Shown here one piece after another: positions 53,093 through 61,819 of a stretch of DNA of 64,000 nt. Both the position numbers and the translations under genes were made by a program. Below the pieces are notes generated by a model. It was not told the origin of the DNA. It saw nothing but the letters and a program-made list of their open reading frames with translations, and made no database searches. Source of the stretch: UBA4421 sp002704225 (GTDB taxonomy: Bacteria > Pseudomonadota > Gammaproteobacteria > Pseudomonadales > Azotimanducaceae); the NCBI GenBank assembly GCA_902556425.1, contig CACDWG010000001.1, positions 1-64,000 of the forward strand, read 5' to 3'. Position 1 is the first letter of the stretch, and the number at the start of each line of letters is the position of its first letter.

Positions 53093-54298
53093 TCATACGA
53101 TGCCATGTTCCTTCAGATAGGCAATACGTTCGGCGTCTAACCCGAGGCCTTGCAGCAGTTCATCCGTATGGCTGCCTACCTCGCCGCCCGGCCACTCTGT
53201 GCCGCCTGGTGTCCCGGTGAGCTTGGGCAAAATAGCAGGAATCGCCAGTGGTTGGTCTTGGTTCGGTACTGCGACGTGCTCGAACAGGCCTCTGGCTTGA
53301 TAGTGCGGATCATCGAAGGCATCGGCGATACTGAAAATGGCACCTACGGGCACATCGGCATCCTCCATGATTTGGATGACCTCAGCGCTGGTGAGCTTGT
53401 CTGCCCACGCCGCAATGGCACCGTCGATGAGTTTCTGATGGATGACTCGACCGGGGTTGCCTGCCAGACGGGGGTCATTGGCTAGATCTTCGCGGCCGAT
53501 GGCGGTCATGAGTCGCACGTAAATGGAGTCGCCGTTGCCGCCAATCACCACATGTTTTGCATCAGCGCACAGGTAGGTATTTGTAGGCACGATACCGGTG
53601 ATGGTCGAGCCTGCAGGCTGGCGCACGTCACCGGCACCGGAATACTCGGGCACGATGCCTTCCATCAGATTGAACATGGATTCGTACAGGGCGACATCAA
53701 CCACCTGGCCGGTTGTTTCGGATTCGCTTGATTTGCGTGCGAGCAATGCGAGCAATATGCCCATGGCGGCGTGCAGTCCTGCGACACTATCACCCAAGCT
53801 CAGATTGGGCCGTACAGGAACCTCTCCGTCAAAACCGTTGATGTAGCGGAAGCCAGAATAGGCTTCGGTTACCGACGCGTAGCCGGGCTTGCTGCTGTAG
53901 GGCCCGGTTTGTCCGTAGCCCGAAATTCGCGTGTAGATCAGTCCGGGATTCTGCTGTTTGACGTCTTCCGGTCCCAGTCCCCATTTTTCCATGGTGCCGG
54001 GTTTGAAGTTTTCGATCAGTACGTCGGCATCACCCAACAGTTTGCCCAATACGTCGCGACCTTCGGTGGTGCGCAGGTTCAAGGTCAGTGATTTTTTGTT
54101 CCGTCCCAGACTGCGCCACCAAAAGCTGGTGCCGTCTTTGTCGAGCAGTCTCCAGCCTCGGATGGGGTCGCCGTCGCCGGGGGGTTCAACCTTGATGACG
54201 TCGGCACCGAAATACGCCAGAAGCGTGCCCGCAAACGGGCCGGCGAGCAGTTGGCCTACCTCAATAACGCGAATGCCGTGTAGGGGTTTGTTGTCCAT
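53093..54298 (-). CDS. family III CoA transferase
   Basis: 401 aa. Start HGIRVIEVGQLLAGPFAGTLLAYFGADVIKVEPPGDGDPIRGW, RISGYGQTGPY, and the catalytic Asp in LGDSVAGLHAAMGI are all intact; the C-terminal GLDAERIAYLKEHGIV is typical. It probably activates an acid by CoA transfer from a donor such as succinyl-CoA. It lies 19 nt upstream of the enoyl-CoA hydratase start and 6 nt downstream of the acyl-CoA dehydrogenase gene, so the group from 57 kb down to 50 kb is likely one transcript. Confidence 0.93.
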   Translation of the reverse strand: MDNKPLHGIRVIEVGQLLAGPFAGTLLAYFGADVIKVEPPGDGDPIRGWRLLDKDGTSFWWRSLGRNKKSLTLNLRTTEGRDVLGKLLGDADVLIENFKPGTMEKWGLGPEDVKQQNPGLIYTRISGYGQTGPYSSKPGYASVTEAYSGFRYINGFDGEVPVRPNLSLGDSVAGLHAAMGILLALLARKSSESETTGQVVDVALYESMFNLMEGIVPEYSGAGDVRQPAGSTITGIVPTNTYLCADAKHVVIGGNGDSIYVRLMTAIGREDLANDPRLAGNPGRVIHQKLIDGAIAAWADKLTSAEVIQIMEDADVPVGAIFSIADAFDDPHYQARGLFEHVAVPNQDQPLAIPAILPKLTGTPGGTEWPGGEVGSHTDELLQGLGLDAERIAYLKEHGIV

Positions 54299-54304
54299 AG
54301 ATTG

Positions 54305-55567
54305 TTAGCTCTTTGTCGTGGTGCCACTGGTGTTGCGTCGAACATCCCGGAATGGGCCGTCGTCAACGCGCGGTTCCTTGGGCAGGCCCATGACCCGTTC
54401 GGCGATGATGTTCTTTTGAATCTCATCGGTGCCACCAGCGATGGAAATGGCTGGAGTGGAGACCAGAATTTCAGCGATAACGCCGCCCATGGGACTGTTG
54501 GGGCCGGTCAGAAGCGCATCGTTGCCGCAGATGGCGGTATGTACTCGGGCGGCAAGACGAGCGACGTTGCTGGCGGCGAGCTTGCCCAAGGAACCCTCCG
54601 GTCCTTGAGGCTTACCTGCCTTCGCCGCAGCCTTTGCACGCTCGCCCGTCCACTTGGCGGACTCCGCCATGATGTGCAGGCGGGCAATGTCCTGACGCTG
54701 TGCCGGATCGTTGATGGCACCGGTTTCCATCGCTCGCTGCAGGATCAAATCCACGCGACCGGCGCGTTGGGGGTACCACGTATAAGGTTCGTTAGCGATA
54801 GCAAATTCTTCTTCAAGATCCGCAAAAATTTTCCCCTGACGGCCTTTGCGAGCACCGACGTCCCGGGCCCGATCAAAGGACCGGCGTTCATTTGCCAAGG
54901 TAGTCATGGCGCATTTCCAGCCGCCGCCCGCTTCGCCCACCAGATCATCGCGACTGACCACCGCATCAGTCATAAAGACTTCGTTGAACGAGGCGTGACC
55001 GTTCATTTGCGCCAGCTGGCGTACTTCCACGCCGGGTTGCTCCATATCAATCACAAAGTAGCTCAGGCCTTGGTGCTTGGGCGCGTCCCAGTCTGTACGG
55101 GCCAACAGCAGGCCGTACTGAGCGTGGTGGGCGCTGGTATTCCAGACCTTTTGGCCATTGATGATCCATTCGTCTCCGCGTAAGTCGGCACGGGTTGTGG
55201 CGCCGGCAAGATCCGAGCCGCTGCCGGGTTCGCTGAAGAGCTGACACCACTGGTCTTCGCCAGTGAGAATGCCGCGTAGGTACTTTTGCTTTTGTTCGTG
55301 AGATCCGTGGGCGAGCAGAGTAACCGCCGCCAGCATGCGCACGCCGCTTTGCGCTGCGCCGACGGCACCATGATCCGCAAAGGCCTGCTCAACGACACCG
55401 GCGTCCAGCGGACTCATGTCTTTGCCATAGTAGTCACTGGGCCAACTGGGTGCTCCCCATCCAGAGTCGGCAACCAAGGAGCGCCAGGTCAGCAGATCCA
55501 TGTTCGGGTCCCAATGCTCGCTCAGCCATTGGGTTACTTCGGCATGCAGTGTTGTCGCTTGGCTCAT
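54305..55567 (-). CDS. acyl-CoA dehydrogenase, first subunit-like gene of a pair
   Basis: 420 aa. An ACAD with N-terminal LTWRSLVADSGWGAPSWPSDYYG, FSEPGSGSDLAGATTRA (FAD-binding region), WNTSAHHAQYGLLLART and the C-terminal SIAGGTDEIQKNIIAERVMG. The sequence is of the type that pairs with a second, shorter ACAD in FadE-like alpha2-beta2 enzymes. The 5' end overlaps the second ACAD gene by 4 bp, so expression is coupled. It oxidises an acyl-CoA (possibly alpha-methyl-branched or ring-linked) to the enoyl-CoA. Confidence 0.92.
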   Translation of the reverse strand: MSQATTLHAEVTQWLSEHWDPNMDLLTWRSLVADSGWGAPSWPSDYYGKDMSPLDAGVVEQAFADHGAVGAAQSGVRMLAAVTLLAHGSHEQKQKYLRGILTGEDQWCQLFSEPGSGSDLAGATTRADLRGDEWIINGQKVWNTSAHHAQYGLLLARTDWDAPKHQGLSYFVIDMEQPGVEVRQLAQMNGHASFNEVFMTDAVVSRDDLVGEAGGGWKCAMTTLANERRSFDRARDVGARKGRQGKIFADLEEEFAIANEPYTWYPQRAGRVDLILQRAMETGAINDPAQRQDIARLHIMAESAKWTGERAKAAAKAGKPQGPEGSLGKLAASNVARLAARVHTAICGNDALLTGPNSPMGGVIAEILVSTPAISIAGGTDEIQKNIIAERVMGLPKEPRVDDGPFRDVRRNTSGTTTKS

Positions 55568-56733
55568 GCGGCACTCTCCTGAGAGGTTGTGGCGGTTTCG
55601 ATGGCGACCATCATACGTTCTCGATGTTCTGCCGGTGTGCCAAACAGCACTTCGCTGCTTTTGGCGCGCTTAAACCACAGGTGGGTATCGTTTTCCCATG
55701 TGAAGCCGATGCCGCCGTGAAGCTGAATGGTTTCCAGCGCCGTTTGCAAATAGGTTTCACAGACCGCGGCCTTTGCCAGGCTGGCGTGTTCGGTTAGCCG
55801 TCGGTGTTTTTCCTGGTCGATGGTTCGCAGATCGCTGCAGCTCGCCAAGGTTTGGGCTGCCTGATAGGCGGCGCTACGACTCAGCTCAACGTCCAACAGT
55901 AAGTCGGCCAGCCGATGTTTGATGGCTTGGAACGACGCGATGCTTCGCCCGAATTGATAGCGCAGCTGGGTATAGTCCACGGCGGAATCAAGCAGGCGCT
56001 GGCAGCCTCCGATCATTTCGTTGGCCAAAGCAATGCAGGCCACGTTCAGCAGGGTGTCGAGTAGTAGGTCAGGCGCATGGTTTAGCCGTGTCGCGACGAC
56101 GTTATTCAGCTCGATATCCGCCATCTTGCGGGTCGGGTCCATGGTGTCTAGGGCGGTAAGGGTCAGTCCGCTGGTTTCACCGTCAATCATGTACAGAGCG
56201 ATGCCGTCGCTGGCACGCGCGGCAACAATGAGCAGGTCGGCATTGTTGGCGTCAATCACGAATCGCTTCCGACCGTTCAGTAGACTGTTGCCAGCTTCAT
56301 CGGTGGTGGCGGTGGTATGAATGTCGTCGTCTCGCCACAGTCCAGTGGATTCAGTGACCGCAAGGCTGCAGCGCCGCCCACCGTTGGCCACATCACATAA
56401 CCAGCGTTCTTGTTGATCCGCATCGGCGCAGATCAGCAGCGCGTAAGCGGACAACACGGCGCTGCTCAGATACGGCCCGCAAAACAATGACCGACCCATT
56501 TCTTCTAAGGCAATGCCAAGCTCGACCGGACCAAATCCTGCACCGCCCAGGTGTTCGGGTACGTGGATGCCGGTGAGCGCCAATTGGGTGCTGGCTTGCT
56601 GCCACAGTTGGTCATCGAAGGCGTGCTCCGTTGCCATCAACTGACGGACTCGGGTGGTGGGCATTTGGTCGGACAGAAAGCGTTGAATGCTGTCCCGGAA
56701 TTGATCTTGATCTTCAGTAAAAACCAGCGCCAT
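55564..56733 (-). CDS. acyl-CoA dehydrogenase, second subunit-like gene of a pair
   Basis: 389 aa. ACAD fold with ALVFTEDQDQFRDSIQRFL at the start, GPVELGIALEEMGRSLFCGP, LAVTESTGLWRD and the characteristic ETIQLHGGIGFTWENDTHLWFKRAKSSE near the C-terminus. The last segment is typical of the subunit that partners another ACAD in heterotetrameric side-chain dehydrogenases (as in cholesterol-degrading bacteria). Its 3' end overlaps the first ACAD gene by 4 bp. It is divergent from the alpha-hydroxyacid oxidase, so its promoter lies in the 75-bp gap. Confidence 0.92.
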   Translation of the reverse strand: MALVFTEDQDQFRDSIQRFLSDQMPTTRVRQLMATEHAFDDQLWQQASTQLALTGIHVPEHLGGAGFGPVELGIALEEMGRSLFCGPYLSSAVLSAYALLICADADQQERWLCDVANGGRRCSLAVTESTGLWRDDDIHTTATTDEAGNSLLNGRKRFVIDANNADLLIVAARASDGIALYMIDGETSGLTLTALDTMDPTRKMADIELNNVVATRLNHAPDLLLDTLLNVACIALANEMIGGCQRLLDSAVDYTQLRYQFGRSIASFQAIKHRLADLLLDVELSRSAAYQAAQTLASCSDLRTIDQEKHRRLTEHASLAKAAVCETYLQTALETIQLHGGIGFTWENDTHLWFKRAKSSEVLFGTPAEHRERMMVAIETATTSQESAA

Positions 56734-56808
56734 GAAACCTCCCCAAATGCATGATCAACGGATGCTACCATGAGATCTCGAGCGTGGTGGCGTGATAGGG
56801 AGCCGAGG

Positions 56809-57963
56809 ATGACCATTACCTGTATTGAGGATTTGCGTGTCTTGCATCAGCGACGCGTGCCGAAAATGTTTTATGACTATGCAGAGTCAGGCTCTTGGAC
56901 TGAGCGCACGTTTCGCCGCAACGAAGAGGCGTTTACCGAGATCAGACTGCGTCAGCGGGTGGCCAAGGACATCAGTCAGCGCAGCGTTGCAGGGACCATG
57001 CTGGGCGAATCCCAGCGGATACCGGTAGCTTTAGCTCCTACGGGACTCACAGGTATGCAGCATGCCAACGGTGAAATTCTGGCGGCACAGGCAGCAGAAG
57101 CCTTTGGTGTGCCTTTTACCCTGTCGACGATGAGTATCTGTTCCTTGGAGGATGTTGCCGAGCACACGGAAAAACCGTTCTGGTTCCAACTGTATGTGAT
57201 GAAGGATCGTGATTTTATCCGGGCGTTGATCGAGCGCGCCAAAAACGCTGGCTGCAGCGCTCTGGTACTGACACTGGATCTGCAAATTATTGGTCAGCGC
57301 CACAAAGATTTGAAAAATCAAATGACCGCACCGCCCAAGCTGACCCTGGCCAACCTCATCAATATGGCGACCAAGCCCCGCTGGTGTGCTGGCATGTTGA
57401 CCACGCGGAGACATTCCTTTGGCAATGTGGTGGGGCATGCCAAGGGAGTCGAAAACCTGACATCGCTTTCCGCATGGTCGGCGGAGCAGCTGGACCCATC
57501 GCTGAGTTGGGATGATGTGGCATGGGTCAAGGAGCAGTGGGGTGGCAAGCTGATTCTCAAGGGCATCATGGATGCGGAAGACGCGGTTATCGCAGCAAAC
57601 TTGGGCATTGATGCCATCATCGTCTCCAATCACGGCGGTCGCCAGTTGGACGGTGCGCCGGCCAGTATCGAGGTGTTGCCGGAGATCGTTGCTGCGGTGA
57701 ATGGAGCCTGCGAGGTCTGGCTGGATGGCGGTATTCGCTCGGGCCAAGACGTGTTCAAAGCAAAGGCCCTAGGCGCGGATGCCACCCTAATCGGCAAGGC
57801 ATTTTTGAATGGTCTGGGCGCAGGGGGCAAGGCCGGGGTGACTCAGTGCTTGGAGATTATTGAGAAGGAACTGGATTTGACCATGGCGTTCTGTGGCAAG
57901 ACAGACTTAGGCGAAGTCCGTGACGATGTGCTTTACACTGGGGGGCTAACAAATCACACGTAG
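56809..57963 (+). CDS. FMN-dependent alpha-hydroxyacid oxidase/dehydrogenase
   Basis: 384 aa from ATG 56809, which has GGGAG upstream; a frame open to 56770 is less likely. TIM-barrel flavoenzyme with KMFYDYAESGSWTERTFR, PVALAPTGLTGMQHANGE, FWFQLYVMKD, and the base His275 in VSNHGGRQLDGAPASIEVLPE, followed by the FMN-phosphate segment LDGGIRSGQDVFKA and LIGKAFL. It oxidises an (S)-2-hydroxyacid such as lactate, glycolate or a longer-chain 2-hydroxy acid. Divergent from the ACAD operon and 29 nt ahead of the SDR remnant. Confidence 0.93.
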   Translation: MTITCIEDLRVLHQRRVPKMFYDYAESGSWTERTFRRNEEAFTEIRLRQRVAKDISQRSVAGTMLGESQRIPVALAPTGLTGMQHANGEILAAQAAEAFGVPFTLSTMSICSLEDVAEHTEKPFWFQLYVMKDRDFIRALIERAKNAGCSALVLTLDLQIIGQRHKDLKNQMTAPPKLTLANLINMATKPRWCAGMLTTRRHSFGNVVGHAKGVENLTSLSAWSAEQLDPSLSWDDVAWVKEQWGGKLILKGIMDAEDAVIAANLGIDAIIVSNHGGRQLDGAPASIEVLPEIVAAVNGACEVWLDGGIRSGQDVFKAKALGADATLIGKAFLNGLGAGGKAGVTQCLEIIEKELDLTMAFCGKTDLGEVRDDVLYTGGLTNHT

Positions 57964-57992
57964 CCGATTAGACGGCTGATAAGGGGAGAAAA

Positions 57993-58774
57993 ATGGCGGT
58001 ATCGACACAACTTTTTGATTTGAGCGGCCAGATAGCCGTAGTGACCGGCGCGTCCAAGGGCATGGGCAAGGCCATGGCCCTGGCGCTGGCCGAGCATGGC
58101 AGTCAGGTTGTGGTTTCCAGTCGCAAACTGGACGCCTGTGAAGAAACGGCCGCAGAGATTAACGCCGCTGTCGGCGCCGATCGGGCGATCGCTGTCGCCT
58201 GCAACATTGGCTACAAGGAGCAATTGCAAGGCTTGGTCGATGAAACGCGATCTCGCCTGGGCGCGATTGATACCTTGATCGCCAATGCCGGCGTGAATCC
58301 TTTTTTGGGCCGATGTCAGAAATTCCTGACGAGGCTTTTGATAAAACCATGAATTCCAACCTGCGTTCTAACCATTGGCTGTGCCAGATGGTGGCGCCCG
58401 ACATGCTGGCCAAGCAGCGCGGCTCCATCATGATCACCGCCAGCGTTGGTGCTTTTGGGCCGTCGGAAACCTTGGGTACATACAACATCTCCAAAATGGC
58501 GGACATCGCCTTAGTGCGTAATCTGGCCATGGAATGGGGCCCCCAAGGTGTGCGTGTGAATGCCCTGTGTCCGGGCTTGATCCGTACGGATTTTGCCAAA
58601 GCTCTGTGGGACAACCCGGAAGCCGCTCAGCGTGTGACGGAACAAACCCCGTTGCGTCGTTTTGGTGAGGCGGACGATTTTAAGGGTATGGCGGTATTCG
58701 TTGCCTCAGATGCCAGTGCCTATGTGACAGGCCAAGCCCTGACGGTATGTGGCGGTACCCATATGTTCCGATAG
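57993..58774 (+). pseudogene. SDR-family oxidoreductase, frameshifted
   Basis: Two adjacent frames make one short-chain dehydrogenase. The first (57993-58352) holds the nucleotide motif VTGASKGMGKA and NAGVNP; the second, ending at 58774, holds the catalytic Ser in ITASVGAFG and the Tyr and Lys in YNISKMA, then PGLIRTDF and the closing GGTHMFR. The break is in a run of six T at 58301-58306; with seven T the frame joins (NPFFGPMSE). As written the first product lacks the catalytic residues and would be inactive. Pseudogene, sequencing error or slippage are all possible. Confidence 0.87.
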
Positions 58775-58819
58775 GAGGTTACCGGCGGATTCTCGAGCAC
58801 CCGTAGGAAGGAGCAAGAC

Positions 58820-59647
58820 ATGCAGCAATCGCATGAACCCGTCGCAGGGTTTCAATATCGAACTCATGTGTTGGCGTTGACGGCGGAAACCCAAGTCGAA
58901 CGATTGACCGCCTGCGGTATCGATCCTCAGGTTTTCGGTGATGACGTGGATCCGGCTTTTTTTATTGGTCTGGCCATTCATGCGGGTATCGACAGCGGCA
59001 TCAGCGCCGAGGGCAACATCAATATGCTGCAGCGTATGATTCAGCATCGGCCGGCCCAGCTTGGCGAGCCGCTGACGGTACGCGGCGAGATTCAACGCGT
59101 AACCTCAGTGCCTCGCGGCTTGCGAGTGGAAACCGATGTTTGGTTTGAAGACGCCGCAGGCCAGCGGGTCATCAGTTGTCCGCGCACCTCTCTCCGGCCG
59201 CAAAAAGACAGAGCTGCCGCCAGTGGCTCGGGTGCCGGTGACAGGCCCCAGCCGGTTATACCAGATGTCGCCGCGCTGGCATTGTTGGATCGCTACGAAC
59301 TGACGCCGGAACGGGTCAAGGCCTACAGCGTCGAGGGCAACAGCATTCACTACGAGCAAGAAGCCGCGGAGCGAGCGGGTTTCCGCGCGCCGCTGATTGG
59401 CGGTGGTATGGGGGTTCATTATTTGACAGCTCAGATGTGGCAAGACCGGCGTCCTTGGGCCTTTGACGCATCGATTTATTTTCGTCGCCCGATCTTTTGG
59501 GACGAGGCGGTTCAAGTCGGTGTGCTGGGTCAAGCGAACGCTTGGCAGGGCATGGGCCTGCTGAAGCTGCCGCTGGCAGATATTGACTCAGGGGTGACTA
59601 AGGTAGGCACTGAGCTGGCACTGTCGAGTTACCAGCTCGCTGACTGA
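58820..59647 (+). CDS. double hot-dog protein, MaoC/FAS1-dehydratase-like
   Basis: 275 aa, two hot-dog units. The first (about residues 10-130) resembles the FAS1-type N-terminal dehydratase domain and has no catalytic dyad. The second (about 160-275) is MaoC-like with AYSVEGNSIHYEQEAAERAGFRAPLIGGGMGVHYL. The catalytic His is kept in that block, but the usual Asp is Glu. It probably hydrates an enoyl-CoA or acts as a related thioester hydratase. AAGGAG precedes the ATG. Convergent with two single hot-dog genes that form the split version of the same architecture. Confidence 0.85.
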   Translation: MQQSHEPVAGFQYRTHVLALTAETQVERLTACGIDPQVFGDDVDPAFFIGLAIHAGIDSGISAEGNINMLQRMIQHRPAQLGEPLTVRGEIQRVTSVPRGLRVETDVWFEDAAGQRVISCPRTSLRPQKDRAAASGSGAGDRPQPVIPDVAALALLDRYELTPERVKAYSVEGNSIHYEQEAAERAGFRAPLIGGGMGVHYLTAQMWQDRRPWAFDASIYFRRPIFWDEAVQVGVLGQANAWQGMGLLKLPLADIDSGVTKVGTELALSSYQLAD

Positions 59648-59664
59648 ACGGTTCTCTTGACCCG

Positions 59665-60081
59665 TTAGCTCAGGGGAAGCTTCACCCGGGCTGTGCCAAA
59701 CACTCGTGTCTCGTCCTTGGTGTTCTTCACCGTCATATCGAGTTCGACGATGCCGTCGTCTTCGTCAATATCGGTCACCACAGCGCTGATGATGGCCGGG
59801 GTATCTGCCAGCATGGGCGCTCGAAACACGGTATCGACGTTTTCAACATGGCCGGTGGGTGCCCACTGGTGAATCGCACTCGTTAAAAAACCCATGCCCA
59901 TGATGCCGGGCACCAGCGCACCGGGAAACCCTTCCTTGCGTGCTCCCTCATGACTTTCAAAACGTGGGCCGCCCCAGCCAACGGCCCGGGCGAATTTGCC
60001 GACATTTTCCAATGAGGTGTCCGGCTCAAAGACCGGCAGTTCCGAACCAAATTCAACGTCTTGGATTGTAGAAATACTCAT
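59665..60081 (-). CDS. MaoC-like hot-dog protein, lacking the usual dyad
   Basis: 138 aa, one hot-dog domain. The overall block KFARAVGWGGPRFESHEGARKEGFPGALVPGIMGMGF lines up with the (R)-hydratase motif, but the Asp and His of the canonical DxNPxH are replaced (GGPRF), so ordinary hydratase activity is doubtful. The start overlaps the 3' end of the N-terminal hot-dog gene by 4 bp, giving a coupled pair like the heterodimeric HadAB or ChsH1-ChsH2 enzymes. Possibly a structural subunit, or an enzyme of different chemistry. Confidence 0.83.
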   Translation of the reverse strand: MSISTIQDVEFGSELPVFEPDTSLENVGKFARAVGWGGPRFESHEGARKEGFPGALVPGIMGMGFLTSAIHQWAPTGHVENVDTVFRAPMLADTPAIISAVVTDIDEDDGIVELDMTVKNTKDETRVFGTARVKLPLS

Positions 60082-60521
60082 GCTGCTGGCTTCTCCCGGA
60101 CAACCATTCTGGAATCAATATTGGCGAGGTGCGTGTTGGCTTCATCAAACAGCTCAGTGCGTACCACGATGAAAATCATACGGCCCGATCGGCCTTTCTT
60201 GTCATAAATGTCGTGCAGGTGGGCTTTGACCGACAAGGGAATGCCGGCGCGTACCGGCGCGAAACGTTCCACGGCTTTGCCGCCGTCCATGGGTATGCCA
60301 CCCAGTGAGGGAAAGTCGATAGGCAAATGGCGACCAGAGGAAATGCTGCATAAGTAGGCGGGTGTCGCCTGAAAGTCTGGGTGAGCGGGGTCGATAAACT
60401 CTGCTCGTGCCTCGCCGGATGCTGTGGCGCTTGCCAAAAGATTGTCTGCGTCGATCTGCAGATCGCGGCTGGCGAACTCTGTATTCAGAAATTTACTCTT
60501 GAGCTCGTCAAGATCAACCAT
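60078..60521 (-). CDS. FAS1-type N-terminal dehydratase-like hot-dog protein
   Basis: 147 aa from ATG 60521 (GGGAGAGGAGACAC upstream); a frame to 60635 is not convincing. It resembles the FAS1-type N-terminal dehydratase domain (PF13452-like): FASRDLQIDADNL, a central TPAYLCSISSGRH, and RFAPVRAGIPLSVKAHLHDIYDKKGRSG. It would form a double hot-dog with the MaoC-like product encoded 4 bp into its 3' end. Together they may act on an enoyl-CoA. Divergent from the AMACR-like gene, which starts about 160 bp away. Confidence 0.82.
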   Translation of the reverse strand: MVDLDELKSKFLNTEFASRDLQIDADNLLASATASGEARAEFIDPAHPDFQATPAYLCSISSGRHLPIDFPSLGGIPMDGGKAVERFAPVRAGIPLSVKAHLHDIYDKKGRSGRMIFIVVRTELFDEANTHLANIDSRMVVREKPAA

Positions 60522-60682
60522 CTGTGTCTCCTCTCCCAATAAGTGAAGCGACCGATCATACGGAGCCATTCCGTGGTTTGCCAAGTGGTCTTTGATCAGC
60601 AGCCGGTGGGTCCTACTGGTGCTCTTTGCGCCCATTCTGTCTCGGCACTACACTCTGGGACTGAATTTATCGGGAGAGAAAG

Positions 60683-61819
60683 ATGGGTCCATTGACAGGG
60701 TTGCGGGTGATCGAGCTACAGGGTATTGGCCCCGGGCCGTTCTGCGGCATGATGCTGGCGGATATGGGGGCAGAACTGATTCGTGTGGATCGTTCCGCAT
60801 CCAAGGGTAAGGACGCCAACAAATACGATGTGTTGGCGCGGGGGCGCAAGAGTATTGCGGTAGATCTTAAGAGCGAAGCGGGTGTGGAGACCGTGCTGAA
60901 ACTGGTGGAAAGCGCCGATGTCCTGCTTGAGGGATTTCGTCCCGGCGTAACCGAGCGTTTGGGGCTGGGGCCCGATGAGTGTTTGGCCAGAAATCCGGCA
61001 TTGGTTTATGGCCGCATGACTGGGTGGGGCCAGTATGGATCCATGGCCCACGCGGCGGGTCACGACATCAATTACATCTCGCTCTCTGGCGTGCTGCATG
61101 GCATCGGTGAGCCTGACGGGAAGCCCACACCGCCCCTGAACCTAGTTGGCGACTTTGGTGGCGGCGGCATGATGCTGGCCTTTGGCGTGATGGCTGCCCT
61201 GTATGAACGCGGCCAGTCTGGCAAGGGACAGGTGATTGATGCGGCCATGACCGATGGCTCTGCGCTGCTGATGAATTCCATCTACGGATTGATGGGTCAG
61301 GGTGTCTGGCATCACCAGCGCGGGACAAATTTGCTGGATGGCGGTGCGCACTTTTACGGCACCTACGAAACCAAGGACGGCAAGTTTGTCTCCATTGGTT
61401 CCATCGAGCCTCAGTTTTACGCGCTGCTGCTGGAAAAAACCGGCTTGGCGGACGACCCGGATTTGCCGCGCCAGATGAGCCGGAACGACTGGCCGGCCCT
61501 GAAGGAAAAATTCGCTGCGGTGATGGCGAGTAAAACTCGCGACGAGTGGGATGCCATCATGCTGGGGACGGATATTTGCTATGCACCGATTCTGAGTCTT
61601 GATGAGGCGGCAGAGCATCCCCACAACAAAGAGCGGGGAACGTTGGTGGAGGCCAATGGCGTATTGCAGGCGGCACCGGCGCCCCGTTTTTCACGTACCG
61701 CACCGGAAATGCCTGGCCCCGTCGCAGTGCCCGGTGACAACAGTCGTGTAATCTTGGCGGATCTGGGTATGAGCGACGCCGATATCGATGCGCTTTTTGA
61801 ATCAGGAGCCGTGGCCTAG
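60683..61819 (+). CDS. alpha-methylacyl-CoA racemase-like family III CoA transferase
   Basis: 378 aa. The start TGLRVIELQGIGPGPFCGMMLADMGAELIRVDR and the segment NLVGDFGGGGMMLAFGV, with its catalytic Asp, are close to AMACR/MCR rather than to ordinary CoA transferases; GQVIDAAMTDGSALL and a closing ADIDALFESGAVA also fit. It likely epimerises 2-methylacyl-CoA esters so that S-specific dehydrogenases can act, which supports a branched-chain catabolic role for the region. The stop overlaps the convergent larC stop by 18 bp. Confidence 0.92.
   Translation: MGPLTGLRVIELQGIGPGPFCGMMLADMGAELIRVDRSASKGKDANKYDVLARGRKSIAVDLKSEAGVETVLKLVESADVLLEGFRPGVTERLGLGPDECLARNPALVYGRMTGWGQYGSMAHAAGHDINYISLSGVLHGIGEPDGKPTPPLNLVGDFGGGGMMLAFGVMAALYERGQSGKGQVIDAAMTDGSALLMNSIYGLMGQGVWHHQRGTNLLDGGAHFYGTYETKDGKFVSIGSIEPQFYALLLEKTGLADDPDLPRQMSRNDWPALKEKFAAVMASKTRDEWDAIMLGTDICYAPILSLDEAAEHPHNKERGTLVEANGVLQAAPAPRFSRTAPEMPGPVAVPGDNSRVILADLGMSDADIDALFESGAVA

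Noticed and set aside
54302..55183. 293-aa plus-strand ORF opposite the acyl-CoA dehydrogenase
   Set aside because: It is a shadow of the dehydrogenase gene. It shows no recognisable domain and lacks a ribosome site.
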